From JBPRGG01 sp051418075 (GTDB lineage: Bacteria; Bacteroidota; Bacteroidia; Cytophagales; Cyclobacteriaceae): a DNA stretch of 64,000 nt. The stretch covers positions 1 to 64,000 of the forward strand of contig JBPRGG010000052.1 in the NCBI GenBank assembly GCA_051418075.1. Reading direction: 5' to 3'. This document shows, piece by piece, positions 18,887 to 26,915 of this stretch (position 1 is its first letter; the number at the start of each line of letters is the position of its first letter). The position numbers and the translations under genes are program-made. The notes under the pieces are model-generated. The model saw only the letters and a program-made list of their open reading frames with translations. It did not search any database and was not told the origin of the DNA.

Positions 18887-19234
18887 AAATTTTATTGGTC
18901 TATCACAATTATAAAACAACCGGCTTATAAGATTCTTGAAAATCAATTATAAGTTCCTGTTTTTCTCAGATTGCTTTCTACTAAATCAAAACTGTTATAT
19001 GGTTGTAGGAAGCACTATTTCAATTTTAAACACCTGTTACTCAACAGCTATTCCGTTAAAATATCATTAATGCAATTTATAGTATTAAGTGATAATAAAA
19101 TATCAATTTTTTGATGAATATATGACATGTGTCAATTTATAATAAATTTTATAAATTGAACTGGCTCTAAATGTGTGAGTTATGATACAATCATAAGGTA
19201 TGTAGGCTTATAATTGAAAAGCAGGAAATCAGGT
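18887..19234. other. Intergenic region with a perfect AT-rich inverted repeat
   Basis: 348 bases between two minus-strand genes. The only clear structure is a perfect 10-base inverted repeat, CAATTTATAA (19133-19142) and TTATAAATTG (19149-19158), with a six-base spacer. It has no T-run typical of a terminator and could be an operator. No ORF or RNA motif was seen. Confidence 0.4.
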
Positions 19235-20317
19235 TTATTTTACCAACTGATCAAAATAGTCACAAAGCAGCTCAACCTGCTCCTTGGAATGAGCCGGATA
19301 GTTAGCTATGCGGACCTGTTGAAATTTGTACTTTTCATAACCAGATCCCAGCACCATTCCTTTTTTGGCAATTTGTGAAATAACTTCATTGGAAGGGTAA
19401 GTGGTGGTGGCACAAATGATGGTATTAGACCGTATATCAGGTTCAGGCACAAAAATGTTAAGGCGTGAATGATTTTCCAGGGTATGATACAGTAACGCTG
19501 CCTTATAATTTGTTTCTCGTCGAATTTGATCCATTCCTTTATTCAGAAAATCTTCCGTAACCTTTGATAATAAATAGATCCCCAACACATTTGGTGTCTC
19601 AGGGGTTTGGTATTTCAAGGATTTTTTATAAAAGGACAGAATGCTGTGAAAAGATCCAAAACTGGCCCGGGTGTCAGAGATGGCTTTGGCTTTACGTACA
19701 CATTTATCATTGAGTATCCATACTCCCAAACCAGCCGGTAAGCCAAACCCATGTTGCACTGAAAAAAATACAGAATCAATTTTGGTGAAATCTATTTCAG
19801 CATAGGGTACCGAAGATGTCACATCAGCAACCAGCAGCAGGTCAGGAAATCCTTCTTTCAAGGCATAAATTTCAGATAAAGGAAATGTAACGCCGTTGCT
19901 GGTTTCATTATGGGTCAGGGTCAGCAATTCGCAACTGTTGGAGATCAGGATCTGATTTACATCGGGATAAGTTGCATGTTCATATTCCACCTTCTTTGCT
20001 TTCTTTCCCATTCGAAGGGCCAAATTATACAAGCGATTGGAGAAAGCACCATTTACCACATGAAATGAATGTTCGTCAACCAGGTTTTGCATAATTCTCT
20101 CCATTGTTTCTGTGGATGAGTTGGTAAAAAAGATATGAAAATCGTCAGGTATATTCATCAGGGTTTTCAGGTTCCTTACAGCATCTTTTACGATTTTCTC
20201 AAAAGTCTTACTTCGATGGGAAATAGAGAGTAATTGATCATTCAGTGCCTGCTTAATATGCTGAGGAACAGTAAAATAAAGCTCAGTAGGGCCAGGAGTA
20301 AAATAGATGCTTTTCAT
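19235..20317 (-). CDS. Class V aminotransferase-fold protein with PLP lysine replaced by histidine
   Basis: Fold type I PLP enzyme related to phosphoserine and alanine-glyoxylate aminotransferases. The start at 20317 gives MKSIYFTPGPTELY, the usual opening; the longer frame adds 26 unlikely residues. The cofactor-binding aspartate is Asp165 (VADVTSS). Exactly 24 residues later, where E. coli SerC has its Schiff-base lysine (Asp174 to Lys198), this protein has His189 in SVQHGFGLPAGLG. The CAT codon is clear in the DNA. The rest of the fold looks intact (THNETSNG, RASFGSFHS, VRIANYPAHS). It may bind pyridoxamine phosphate, run a non-transaminating reaction, or be inactive. No operon partner is seen. 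Confidence 0.8.
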   Translation of the reverse strand: MKSIYFTPGPTELYFTVPQHIKQALNDQLLSISHRSKTFEKIVKDAVRNLKTLMNIPDDFHIFFTNSSTETMERIMQNLVDEHSFHVVNGAFSNRLYNLALRMGKKAKKVEYEHATYPDVNQILISNSCELLTLTHNETSNGVTFPLSEIYALKEGFPDLLLVADVTSSVPYAEIDFTKIDSVFFSVQHGFGLPAGLGVWILNDKCVRKAKAISDTRASFGSFHSILSFYKKSLKYQTPETPNVLGIYLLSKVTEDFLNKGMDQIRRETNYKAALLYHTLENHSRLNIFVPEPDIRSNTIICATTTYPSNEVISQIAKKGMVLGSGYEKYKFQQVRIANYPAHSKEQVELLCDYFDQLVK

Positions 20318-20422
20318 GTAATACCGATGGATTTTAATCAGCTCAATTTTAACAAATAATTTGTTCCAAGATAAAAAATTACCTGCATAATTCAAGAAAG
20401 AATTGAATTAATGTTCTTATAA
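20318..20422. other. Short AT-rich spacer before the candidate RNA promoter
   Basis: The 5' flank of the aminotransferase gene. Nothing else was seen here; it forms part of a 441-base gap whose remainder holds a promoter-like site and a structured RNA candidate on the opposite strand. Confidence 0.4.
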
Positions 20423-20453
20423 TTTCAAAAAATATAAATAAGTTTTAACTTTG
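20423..20453 (+). promoter_or_regulatory. Bacteroidota-type promoter for the structured RNA candidate
   Basis: TTTC (20423-20426), a 19-base spacer, then TAACTTTG (20446-20453), an exact match to the TAnnTTTG -7 element; the -33 element differs from TTG by one base. It predicts a transcript starting near 20460 on the plus strand. Confidence 0.5.
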
Positions 20454-20459
20454 AACTAT

Positions 20460-20758
20460 ACAAAGCGTTTTAATAATAAAAAACAACGCTAAATCGTTCT
20501 TAATAAGATATTAAAATAAGCCTGAGGAGCCTCGGACACGTTTCTTAAAACTAACAGTATAATTATTACCGAGTGAAATCCTCTTTCAAAATTGGGCCTC
20601 AATTCAGCTACGGCTGAATCTTTGGTTATGCCAAAGTTAACAGAGGATCTTTGCGATTGCAGGATAGCTCAAAACTTGTCATTTTAGGGTTTTTTTGAAC
20701 CTTTCGGGGTTTTCCTTCAGGCATAATGGCCTTTGAGTAAATCAAAGGCTATTTTTTT
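20460..20758 (+). ncRNA. Candidate structured small RNA, class unknown (6S-like size)
   Basis: A non-coding stretch with nested pairing. GCCTGAGG (20520-20527) pairs with CCTTCAGGC (20714-20722, one bulge) and closes a domain of about 200 bases. Inside, ATCCTCT (20578-20584) pairs with AGAGGAT (20642-20648). Within that are two perfect hairpins: ATTCAGC/GCTGAAT with loop TACG, and CTTTGG/CCAAAG. A strong terminator follows and a promoter-like site precedes. There is no convincing ORF. Size and shape recall 6S RNA of Bacteroidota, but I cannot assign a family; tmRNA and RNase P features were not found. Confidence 0.5.
20729..20758 (+). terminator. Rho-independent terminator of the candidate RNA
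   Basis: Perfect 8-base stem GCCTTTGA (20729-20736) / TCAAAGGC (20742-20749), five-base loop, then TA and seven T. It points on the plus strand, where no protein gene precedes it, so it implies a non-coding transcript. It ends just before the stop of the convergent SPOR gene. Confidence 0.8.
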
Positions 20759-21307
20759 CTATTGTGTGGAACCTGCCTGTTTTAAAGCTGTTTGAACATC
20801 CACCCGCTGACCGTCAATTTTGGCTACAATAAAAGCATCTTCAATGCCTAACTGCCGGATATCTTTGCGAAACTGTTTAGCCTGTTCATATTCCCGGAAT
20901 TTCCCAACAGTATATTTGCTTAGGTTTTCAATCTGATCCTGATGAAAGCGATTCAATTGTTCATTATAAGATTGGATATTAAAATGCCGGAAAGCGCCTA
21001 TCTGTACTTCAAAAAAGACTCCATTATAATTGGGGGAGTTCTCCATCAGTAATTGATTGGCTTGTTGCAAGCTATCCAGTTTCAGGTTGAGTTGGTTGTG
21101 TGATTGCTGTATAGTAATATATTCCTCCTGTGTCTTGACCCAACCGCCAAACACAGGTCCCTCCAGTTCCTGATATATGATCAACCCTAATAATATCAGG
21201 AAAAAAATGACTATAATGATCAAAAAACTGGCTAAACCACGATTCCTTTTTTTGATCCTTCTGTTCTGTTTTAGAAGGTGATTGAATTCTTCAACATATT
21301 CGGGCAT
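20759..21307 (-). CDS. Single-span membrane protein with SPOR-like domain
   Basis: A 182-residue protein with a basic cytoplasmic start, one membrane helix (about residues 25-48), a short coiled coil (HNQLNLKLDSLQQANQLLMEN) and a C-terminal domain of about 75 residues. That domain resembles SPOR in its periodicity: FEVQIGAF, then YTVGKFREYEQAKQFRKDIRQLG and DAFIVAKIDGQRV. SPOR domains bind denuded peptidoglycan, often at division sites. The topology places it in the periplasm. It stands alone next to a decayed permease gene. The fold call is by pattern only. Confidence 0.72.
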   Translation of the reverse strand: MPEYVEEFNHLLKQNRRIKKRNRGLASFLIIIVIFFLILLGLIIYQELEGPVFGGWVKTQEEYITIQQSHNQLNLKLDSLQQANQLLMENSPNYNGVFFEVQIGAFRHFNIQSYNEQLNRFHQDQIENLSKYTVGKFREYEQAKQFRKDIRQLGIEDAFIVAKIDGQRVDVQTALKQAGSTQ

Positions 21308-21848
21308 TTCTTAATGCATGAATCAATAACAATAAGCTAATCCTTTAAAAATGGCTAAAGCTTTTATTAATAAATGATATCCCTAAGGAATAGTTTATGA
21401 TTAATGAATTAATGATTCAAATCTGAAATCAGTTTATTCATTTCTTCAAGCCTCTACCGGGTTTGATTTGGCTGCCATCCAGGAGCGATATCCTACTGTT
21501 ATCAACGCTGTAAGGCAGGTTAAGAGCATCCACACAGAAAAAAATAAGGTTTCATCTGAATCTTGAAAATAAAAGACAGTAACCATAGATTCATGCCATA
21601 CCATATCATAGGACTGGCCAATAAAAAAGCTATTATCAAAAGCCAGACATATTCTTTAATGAACAGATTCGGACATTTGAATTATTTTTCTTAACCCTGG
21701 ATCCATAATATAAAGCTAGTTCACAAGCTGAATATAAAATTTAATTTTGATTTGATAAATATTCTGAGAATCTGCTAAAATATTAATTCAAGTGTAGACA
21801 TATTAACCACTTCTCCTTAATTTCGCAATTCATTTTAAATTGATTATA
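21308..21848. other. Long intergenic region holding the permease relic
   Basis: About 540 bases between the SPOR gene and the divergent TonB receptor. Apart from the permease remnant (21446-21690) it is AT-rich. A TAATTTTG sequence near 21743 resembles a -7 element facing the receptor gene, without a good -33 partner. I looked for cobalamin or thiamin riboswitch cores and saw none. Confidence 0.4.
21446..21690 (-). pseudogene. Decayed C-terminus of an FtsX/MacB-type ABC permease
   Basis: Reading the minus strand gives the end of an FtsX-domain permease in two frames. Frame one: IKEYVWLLIIAFLLASPM then IWYGMNLWLLSFIFKIQM, reaching a stop near 21522. After a shift, the second frame reads WMLLTCLTALITVGYRSW then MAAKSNPVEA and a stop at 21446. 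This is the standard last-two-helices pattern of the MacB-like permeases common in Bacteroidota, ending in the NPVxAL motif. Stops in frame upstream show that the rest is gone. It is a relic with no intact partner gene nearby. Confidence 0.75.
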
Positions 21849-23714
21849 ATGAAAAGGTTAGCTATGTGTTTGATTTGGTGGGGAATAAGTACAACCTTGT
21901 CCGCACAGGAGGATTCAACCAAGACCATTGAACTTTCTAATATAACTATTCAGGAAAATCGCTTTGAAATTCCCTTTTCCCAGGCTTCCCGAAATATTTC
22001 GGTGGTCACAAGAAAGGATATTGAATATGAACCGGTACAAAGTATTCCCGGTGCTCTATCTTATGTACCTGGAGTTGATATCCGTCAACGTGGGCCAGTG
22101 GGTGTTCAGGCTGATATCAGCATCAGAGGGGGTACATTTGATCAGACCCTGGTCTTGCTCAATGGAATTAAACTTAGTGATCCCCAAACCGGCCATCATT
22201 TGTTCAATGTGCCGATTAATCTGGATAATGTGGAGCAAATAGAAGTGCTAAAAGGTCCCGGAGCCAGGATATACGGGCAAAATGCATTTTCCGGAGCTGT
22301 TAATATCATTACCAAAGTTCCTGATACCAGGGCTGTGGATATGCAGCTTTATGGGGGGCAATTTGGCACCTACGGAGCTACAGCTTCCCTGGCATTACCT
22401 CAGGGCAGATATAAGCAATATATTTCATATTCTCATGATGGTTCTGATGGCTACAGGGAAAATACTGATTACAGGATGAATAATCTTTTTTATCAGAGTG
22501 AAATGCAACTTGGCCCCGGTCAATTAAAGTTTTTGGGTGGGTATCTGGATAAAAAATTCGGAGCTAACAGCTTTTATACCAATTCTTTCCCTGGACAATA
22601 CGAAGAAACCGAAACTTTGTTGTTGAGTGCTGGCTATCAACGTAACTATAATAAACTGGTAATAAAGCCCCGCGCTTACTGGCGGCGAAATGAAGATATG
22701 TTTTTATTGAAGAGAGAAGATCCTGCCTTTTACCAGAATATTCATACCACGGATGTAATGGGAGCTGAATTGAATGCATCCTGGCAAACTGATGCAGGAT
22801 TATTAGGATTTGGGCTGGAGGCCCGAAAGGAACAAATAGAAAGTACCAACCTGGGAAGCCGTGAGCGCACCAATTTAGGTCTTTTTATCGAGCAACAGCT
22901 TAACCTTTGGCATAAATTAGATATCACCCCGGGTGTTTACATCAATTATTACAGCGACTATCACTGGAATGCTTTTCCGGGAATTGATCTTGGTTACCAA
23001 TTAACCGATCAGATACGTTTATATGCCAATGCCGGAACATCTTACCGGATCCCTACTTATACTGATCTCTATTATGTGGGTCCCGATAATGTGGGAAATC
23101 CAGACCTTCAGCCTGAAGATGCCTTTACTTATGAAGCCGGTATCAAATACCTGAAAAAAGGTGTTTTTTGGTCGGCGGTTTATTTTAATCGCAGATCAAA
23201 TAATTTAATTGATTATGTAAGAGCAATCCGCTATGATGAGCAAACAGGGCAGCCCTTAGCAGATACTTTGCAAGGCCCTTTTACCCCTCAGAATTTTCAG
23301 GATGTAACTACCAGGGGATTAGAGCTATCACTGAAACTGGACCTCAGTGAAATGGGAAACCCAGCTCATTTTATTAATTATTTCACGGCCAGCTATAATT
23401 ATATAGATTCTGATCTGCAGGAAAGCCAGGGTTTTAACTCTAAATATGTTATTGATAACCTGAATCATCAATTTATTTTGGGATTGAATCATAAAATTCT
23501 GAAAAATTTTTCTAATAATTTCAGGCTCAGAGCGGTAGAAAGGTCCGGATTCAGTGATTATGTTTTGCTGGATACCAGGTTGGTTTGGCAAAAGAATTTG
23601 CTGAAAATATTTATGGAGGTGACAAATATGTTGGATGAAAAATATGTGGAAGTAATGACACCTATGCCGGGTAGATGGTACAGGATGGGGTTAAATTATA
23701 AGCTTAAATTTTAA
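21849..23714 (+). CDS. TonB-dependent outer-membrane receptor, BtuB/FepA size
   Basis: Energised outer-membrane transporter of 622 codons, started at the ATG at 21849, which opens a signal peptide (MKRLAMCLIWW to LSAQ). The plug domain (about 35-155) shows VDIRQRGPVGVQADISIRGG and IEVLKGPGARIYGQNAFSGA. The 22-strand barrel follows and ends in YKLKF with the terminal Phe. It lacks the SusC-type N-terminal extension and STN domain, so it fits small-ligand uptake (cofactor or siderophore) better than glycans. An ECF-like S component follows 145 bases later and a second receptor lies 1.2 kb on, which suggests one cofactor-uptake locus. Confidence 0.9.
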   Translation: MKRLAMCLIWWGISTTLSAQEDSTKTIELSNITIQENRFEIPFSQASRNISVVTRKDIEYEPVQSIPGALSYVPGVDIRQRGPVGVQADISIRGGTFDQTLVLLNGIKLSDPQTGHHLFNVPINLDNVEQIEVLKGPGARIYGQNAFSGAVNIITKVPDTRAVDMQLYGGQFGTYGATASLALPQGRYKQYISYSHDGSDGYRENTDYRMNNLFYQSEMQLGPGQLKFLGGYLDKKFGANSFYTNSFPGQYEETETLLLSAGYQRNYNKLVIKPRAYWRRNEDMFLLKREDPAFYQNIHTTDVMGAELNASWQTDAGLLGFGLEARKEQIESTNLGSRERTNLGLFIEQQLNLWHKLDITPGVYINYYSDYHWNAFPGIDLGYQLTDQIRLYANAGTSYRIPTYTDLYYVGPDNVGNPDLQPEDAFTYEAGIKYLKKGVFWSAVYFNRRSNNLIDYVRAIRYDEQTGQPLADTLQGPFTPQNFQDVTTRGLELSLKLDLSEMGNPAHFINYFTASYNYIDSDLQESQGFNSKYVIDNLNHQFILGLNHKILKNFSNNFRLRAVERSGFSDYVLLDTRLVWQKNLLKIFMEVTNMLDEKYVEVMTPMPGRWYRMGLNYKLKF

Positions 23715-23859
23715 AGTTAAATAAAATGTTAATTGAGTTAAAAATTTTGGTTTTGTTGAAAGCTTTGTTTTAAATTAGCATTAATTGATCCAAATAAATT
23801 AACCATTTGGGTGAGATTCATTAATTTGTTATTGACCAACAATTGAAATTTTTAATAAT

Positions 23860-24396
23860 ATGAAATCTATCAGAACAATCTCATTACAGAAGGATTTTTC
23901 ATCACGTTTTCAGTTGAAAGCAACTTTGATTATGCTTGCAGTCGGTATATCGCTGCCTTTTCTTTTTCACCTGATACCAGCCTTTCAGGGTACACCCATG
24001 GGAGCTATTTTGCTGCCTATGTTTTATGCACCTTTTATTGCCGTCATTTTATTCAGGTATCATGTAGCCATCATCACAGCATTGCTGGCTCCTTTGGCTA
24101 ATTACCTGGTTACCGGGCATCCACATGTGGAATTGATGACTGTTTTGACTTTTGAATTAGCCATATTTGTTTCCGCGGCTTATTTGCTTAACAAGTATAA
24201 TCAGATTAGATGGATCACCGCTCCTTTATCATTTTTAATTGCCAAAGTGGCTTCTGCTGTATTGATTGCACTAATTCCTGTGTTGCTGGTACAGGCTTCA
24301 GCGGTTGATTTCTGGATCAACTCTGTGACTACAGGCCTGGTGGGTATGGTGGTTTTGCTATTGATCAATTTTTTAGTATTAAAGGTTAAATCATAG
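23860..24396 (+). CDS. ECF-transporter S component-like membrane protein
   Basis: A 178-residue protein with about five or six membrane helices. FHLIPAFQGTPMGAILLPMF resembles the conserved HxxPxxGxxxxPM segment of vitamin-binding S components of the ECF family (pantothenate or cobalamin types). It lies between two TonB receptors, so it may be the inner-membrane step for the same ligand. No A, A' or T component genes are in the window; solitary or shared S components are known. The ligand is not determined. A strong terminator follows directly. Confidence 0.65.
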   Translation: MKSIRTISLQKDFSSRFQLKATLIMLAVGISLPFLFHLIPAFQGTPMGAILLPMFYAPFIAVILFRYHVAIITALLAPLANYLVTGHPHVELMTVLTFELAIFVSAAYLLNKYNQIRWITAPLSFLIAKVASAVLIALIPVLLVQASAVDFWINSVTTGLVGMVVLLLINFLVLKVKS

Positions 24397-24415
24397 TTTT
24401 ACGAAGTAAATGATG

Positions 24416-24448
24416 AAAGCTTATGAGATTTTCATAAGCTTTTTTTTT
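24416..24448 (+). terminator. Strong terminator ending 17 bases before a GTG start
   Basis: Perfect 11-base stem AAAGCTTATGA (24416-24426) / TCATAAGCTTT (24432-24442) with a 5-base loop and a run of eight T. It ends the receptor/S-component transcript. The next gene starts at 24466, leaving no room for a separate promoter after the hairpin. Confidence 0.88.
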
Positions 24449-24465
24449 ATCCAAACCTCGATTTT

Positions 24466-24873
24466 GTGTTAAATATTTCTTTTTCAGAGATCAGCCAAAA
24501 GCTAAGTGAATTTCAATTCCCGCCAGTAGAGTTAGTGTTGGGCATTGCTCGTGGAGGCATTATTCCGGCAGGTTTGATTGCTCATCAATTACAAATTCCT
24601 TTACATTATATCAAAGTTAATTACCGGGATGATCAGAATCAACCACGTTATCAGACTCCGGTTTTATTAGACGATTTTAATTTGAACTGGGACAAGGGTG
24701 CCAGGATATTGCTGGTGGATGATGTATCTGTTACCGGAAACACCATTCATTATGTCCGTCAGTTTCTGACAGATTATCAGGTTGTGACATTTGCTTTAAA
24801 AGGCAAAGCTGATCTTGTTTTATTGCCTGATATCAGATCCTGCGTGAACTGGCCCTGGAAATCTTATCAATAA
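24466..24873 (+). CDS. Phosphoribosyltransferase-fold protein
   Basis: Type I phosphoribosyltransferase family, related to xanthine/guanine enzymes. The PRPP-binding motif is ILLVDDVSVTGNT (about residues 80-92), and LGIARGGIIPAGLIAHQL near 26-43 is the usual first loop. The start is GTG at 24466; no ATG lies upstream in frame, and the domain needs this N-terminus. At 135 residues it is short but complete. Its place between the ECF-like S component and a TonB receptor suggests salvage of an imported base or nucleotide-like ligand, which is inference. It may depend on read-through of the terminator just upstream. Confidence 0.8.
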   Translation: MLNISFSEISQKLSEFQFPPVELVLGIARGGIIPAGLIAHQLQIPLHYIKVNYRDDQNQPRYQTPVLLDDFNLNWDKGARILLVDDVSVTGNTIHYVRQFLTDYQVVTFALKGKADLVLLPDIRSCVNWPWKSYQ

Positions 24874-24896
24874 ACTATTAGCAATTTACTAAAAGC

Positions 24897-26786
24897 ATGA
24901 ATACAAAGTCCTTTTTGGTGTTGAAGTGCCTGCTTATAATGGTCATACCTCTTTGGGGGCAGGAAAATGATTCTATCAGATCTTATGAAATGGATCAGTT
25001 GGTAATTACCGGCACCCGAATTCAGAAGGAAAAGGGGGCAATCCCTTCCAGTATTACTGTAATCACTGAAGAAGATATTAGAAACTCTGAAGAAATAAAT
25101 CTGTTGCCGGTTTTAAGTAATAAAGTACCAGGCTTGTTTTTGAATGAAAGGGGAATCATGGGATTTGGCATTGGTCCTCGTTCGGGAGGTGGTATCAGTA
25201 TGAGAGGGTTGAGTTCTAGCGGTGACCCGGCCAATACCCGGGTTTTGGTACTGATTGACGGACAGCCACAATTTATGGGAATATTTGGTCATCCGATCCA
25301 GGATGCTTATTTTACCTCCAACATTGAGAGGGTGGAAGTGGTGAGGGGGCCTGCCAGCATTCTTTATGGCTCTAATGCTATGGGTGGGGCTATCAATCTA
25401 ATTACCCGAAAACATTACCAGGAAGGATTTTCAGGCAGGGGGAAACTGGGTTATGGATCATTCAACTCGCAGATCTACAGTACCTCATTAGGTTACAAAA
25501 ATGGAAAGTTTAATTCCAGCCTTAGCTTGAATCATGCCCAAACCGATGGTCATAGAGAAGAGGGAGAAGATGATTTTAATACAACTGGTGGCTATCTGAA
25601 TTTAGGTTATTTGTTGAATGACAAATTCCGGCTCAGCCTGGATGGCAACCTTTCCGATACCCGTTTCCATGATCCCGGTACCATTGAGAATCCTGTGGAG
25701 AATAATTTTTATGACTATACCCGGGGCAGAGCCGCATTTTCAGTAGACAATAATTTTAGTAAAGCAGAAGGTGCGTTTAAGGTGTTTTATAATTTTGGAG
25801 ATCATAATTTTTTTGACGGATTTGACTCGGAGGATTATAACCGGGGTATTACATTTTATCAAAATCTGAAATTAACTGAATACAATATCATTACAATAGG
25901 AGTAGACTATAAGAATTTTGGCGGACAGGCTTTCTCTCCGTTGATCCCGGCAAAAAATAAAATTGATGAAGCAATAGATGAGACGGACCTATATGCTTTA
26001 ATCCAGCATACTTTTTGGGATCATTTGAATCTTAATCTTGGTTTCAGATGGGTTAATAACAGTCAGTTCGGCAGTGAAAGTGTGCCTCAGTTTGGTCTTA
26101 CATATAATCTAACTGAGCAGACAATCTTTAAAGGGTCAATTGGGAAGGCCTTCAGAAGTCCTACTCTGGCCAATTTGTTTTTTACCCCCACCTCTAATCC
26201 TGAATTGGAGCCAGAGCGTATGTGGAATTATGAATTAAGTTATCTTCAGTCTTTCTGGCAAAATAAAATAAACCTGGAACTTACCGGATATATTGCCCGG
26301 GGAGAAAACCTGATATTGCCAGGCCGGGTTATTCCACAACCAGGAGGACCTCCACAAATTATTCCTACCATCAATTCCGGTACATTTTCCCATGCTGGGT
26401 TAGAATTTCAGGGATCATTTGATATAAATGATCATTGGAGTACTTTGCTGAATTATAGCTATCTGGATATGAAAGAAAGGTTGCCTTATGCTCCTGATCA
26501 TCAATTGAACTGGCAAACCACTTACCAAACCGGACGATTCAGGATCATGACCGGGCTAAAGCAGGTATCCGGGTTGCTAACAGGTGCTGTAATGGCTCCG
26601 ATTGACCGAAGTTTGCCACTCGAAAGTTATACTCTGTTAAACCTCAACCTCAATTTTAAAGCCACTCATTGGCTAAATCTTTACCTGCAAGCTGAAAACC
26701 TGTTAGATCAGGAATATCAATTGGATAAAGGATATCCTTTGCCAGGTGTCAGTATTATGGGCGGCGTGCATTTTCATTTTCAATAA
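24897..26786 (+). CDS. TonB-dependent outer-membrane receptor, second of the locus
   Basis: A 629-residue receptor with signal peptide ending at LWGQ, TonB-box region (MDQLVITGTRI), plug domain (about 35-165, with VRGPASILYGSNAMGGAINLITR) and barrel ending in FHFQ. It lies 24 bases after the phosphoribosyltransferase gene, so the two are probably co-transcribed. The plug and barrel differ clearly from those of the first receptor, so this is not a recent duplicate. Either two receptors take the same ligand in different forms or they serve two ligands. FepA/BtuB-type uptake is likely and the substrate is unknown. Confidence 0.9.
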   Translation: MNTKSFLVLKCLLIMVIPLWGQENDSIRSYEMDQLVITGTRIQKEKGAIPSSITVITEEDIRNSEEINLLPVLSNKVPGLFLNERGIMGFGIGPRSGGGISMRGLSSSGDPANTRVLVLIDGQPQFMGIFGHPIQDAYFTSNIERVEVVRGPASILYGSNAMGGAINLITRKHYQEGFSGRGKLGYGSFNSQIYSTSLGYKNGKFNSSLSLNHAQTDGHREEGEDDFNTTGGYLNLGYLLNDKFRLSLDGNLSDTRFHDPGTIENPVENNFYDYTRGRAAFSVDNNFSKAEGAFKVFYNFGDHNFFDGFDSEDYNRGITFYQNLKLTEYNIITIGVDYKNFGGQAFSPLIPAKNKIDEAIDETDLYALIQHTFWDHLNLNLGFRWVNNSQFGSESVPQFGLTYNLTEQTIFKGSIGKAFRSPTLANLFFTPTSNPELEPERMWNYELSYLQSFWQNKINLELTGYIARGENLILPGRVIPQPGGPPQIIPTINSGTFSHAGLEFQGSFDINDHWSTLLNYSYLDMKERLPYAPDHQLNWQTTYQTGRFRIMTGLKQVSGLLTGAVMAPIDRSLPLESYTLLNLNLNFKATHWLNLYLQAENLLDQEYQLDKGYPLPGVSIMGGVHFHFQ

Positions 26787-26915
26787 AAGCACCATAAAGG
26801 GTGGGTTATTTTAAATTCTGCTGCTGATCATACGATACGTTGAAAATATTTTAAATATACTGGAAAAATGGTACAAGTTTTGCATAGTTAGTTATGTAAC
26901 CTAAATGCAAAAACC

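Noticed and set aside
20460..20758. tmRNA or RNase P RNA as identity of the structured RNA
   Set aside because: No tag-peptide frame ending in ALAA, no tRNA-like end, and no RNase P core motif were seen.
21691..21848. Cobalamin or thiamin riboswitch upstream of the first TonB receptor
   Set aside because: No B12-box or thi-box like core was found in this AT-rich stretch.
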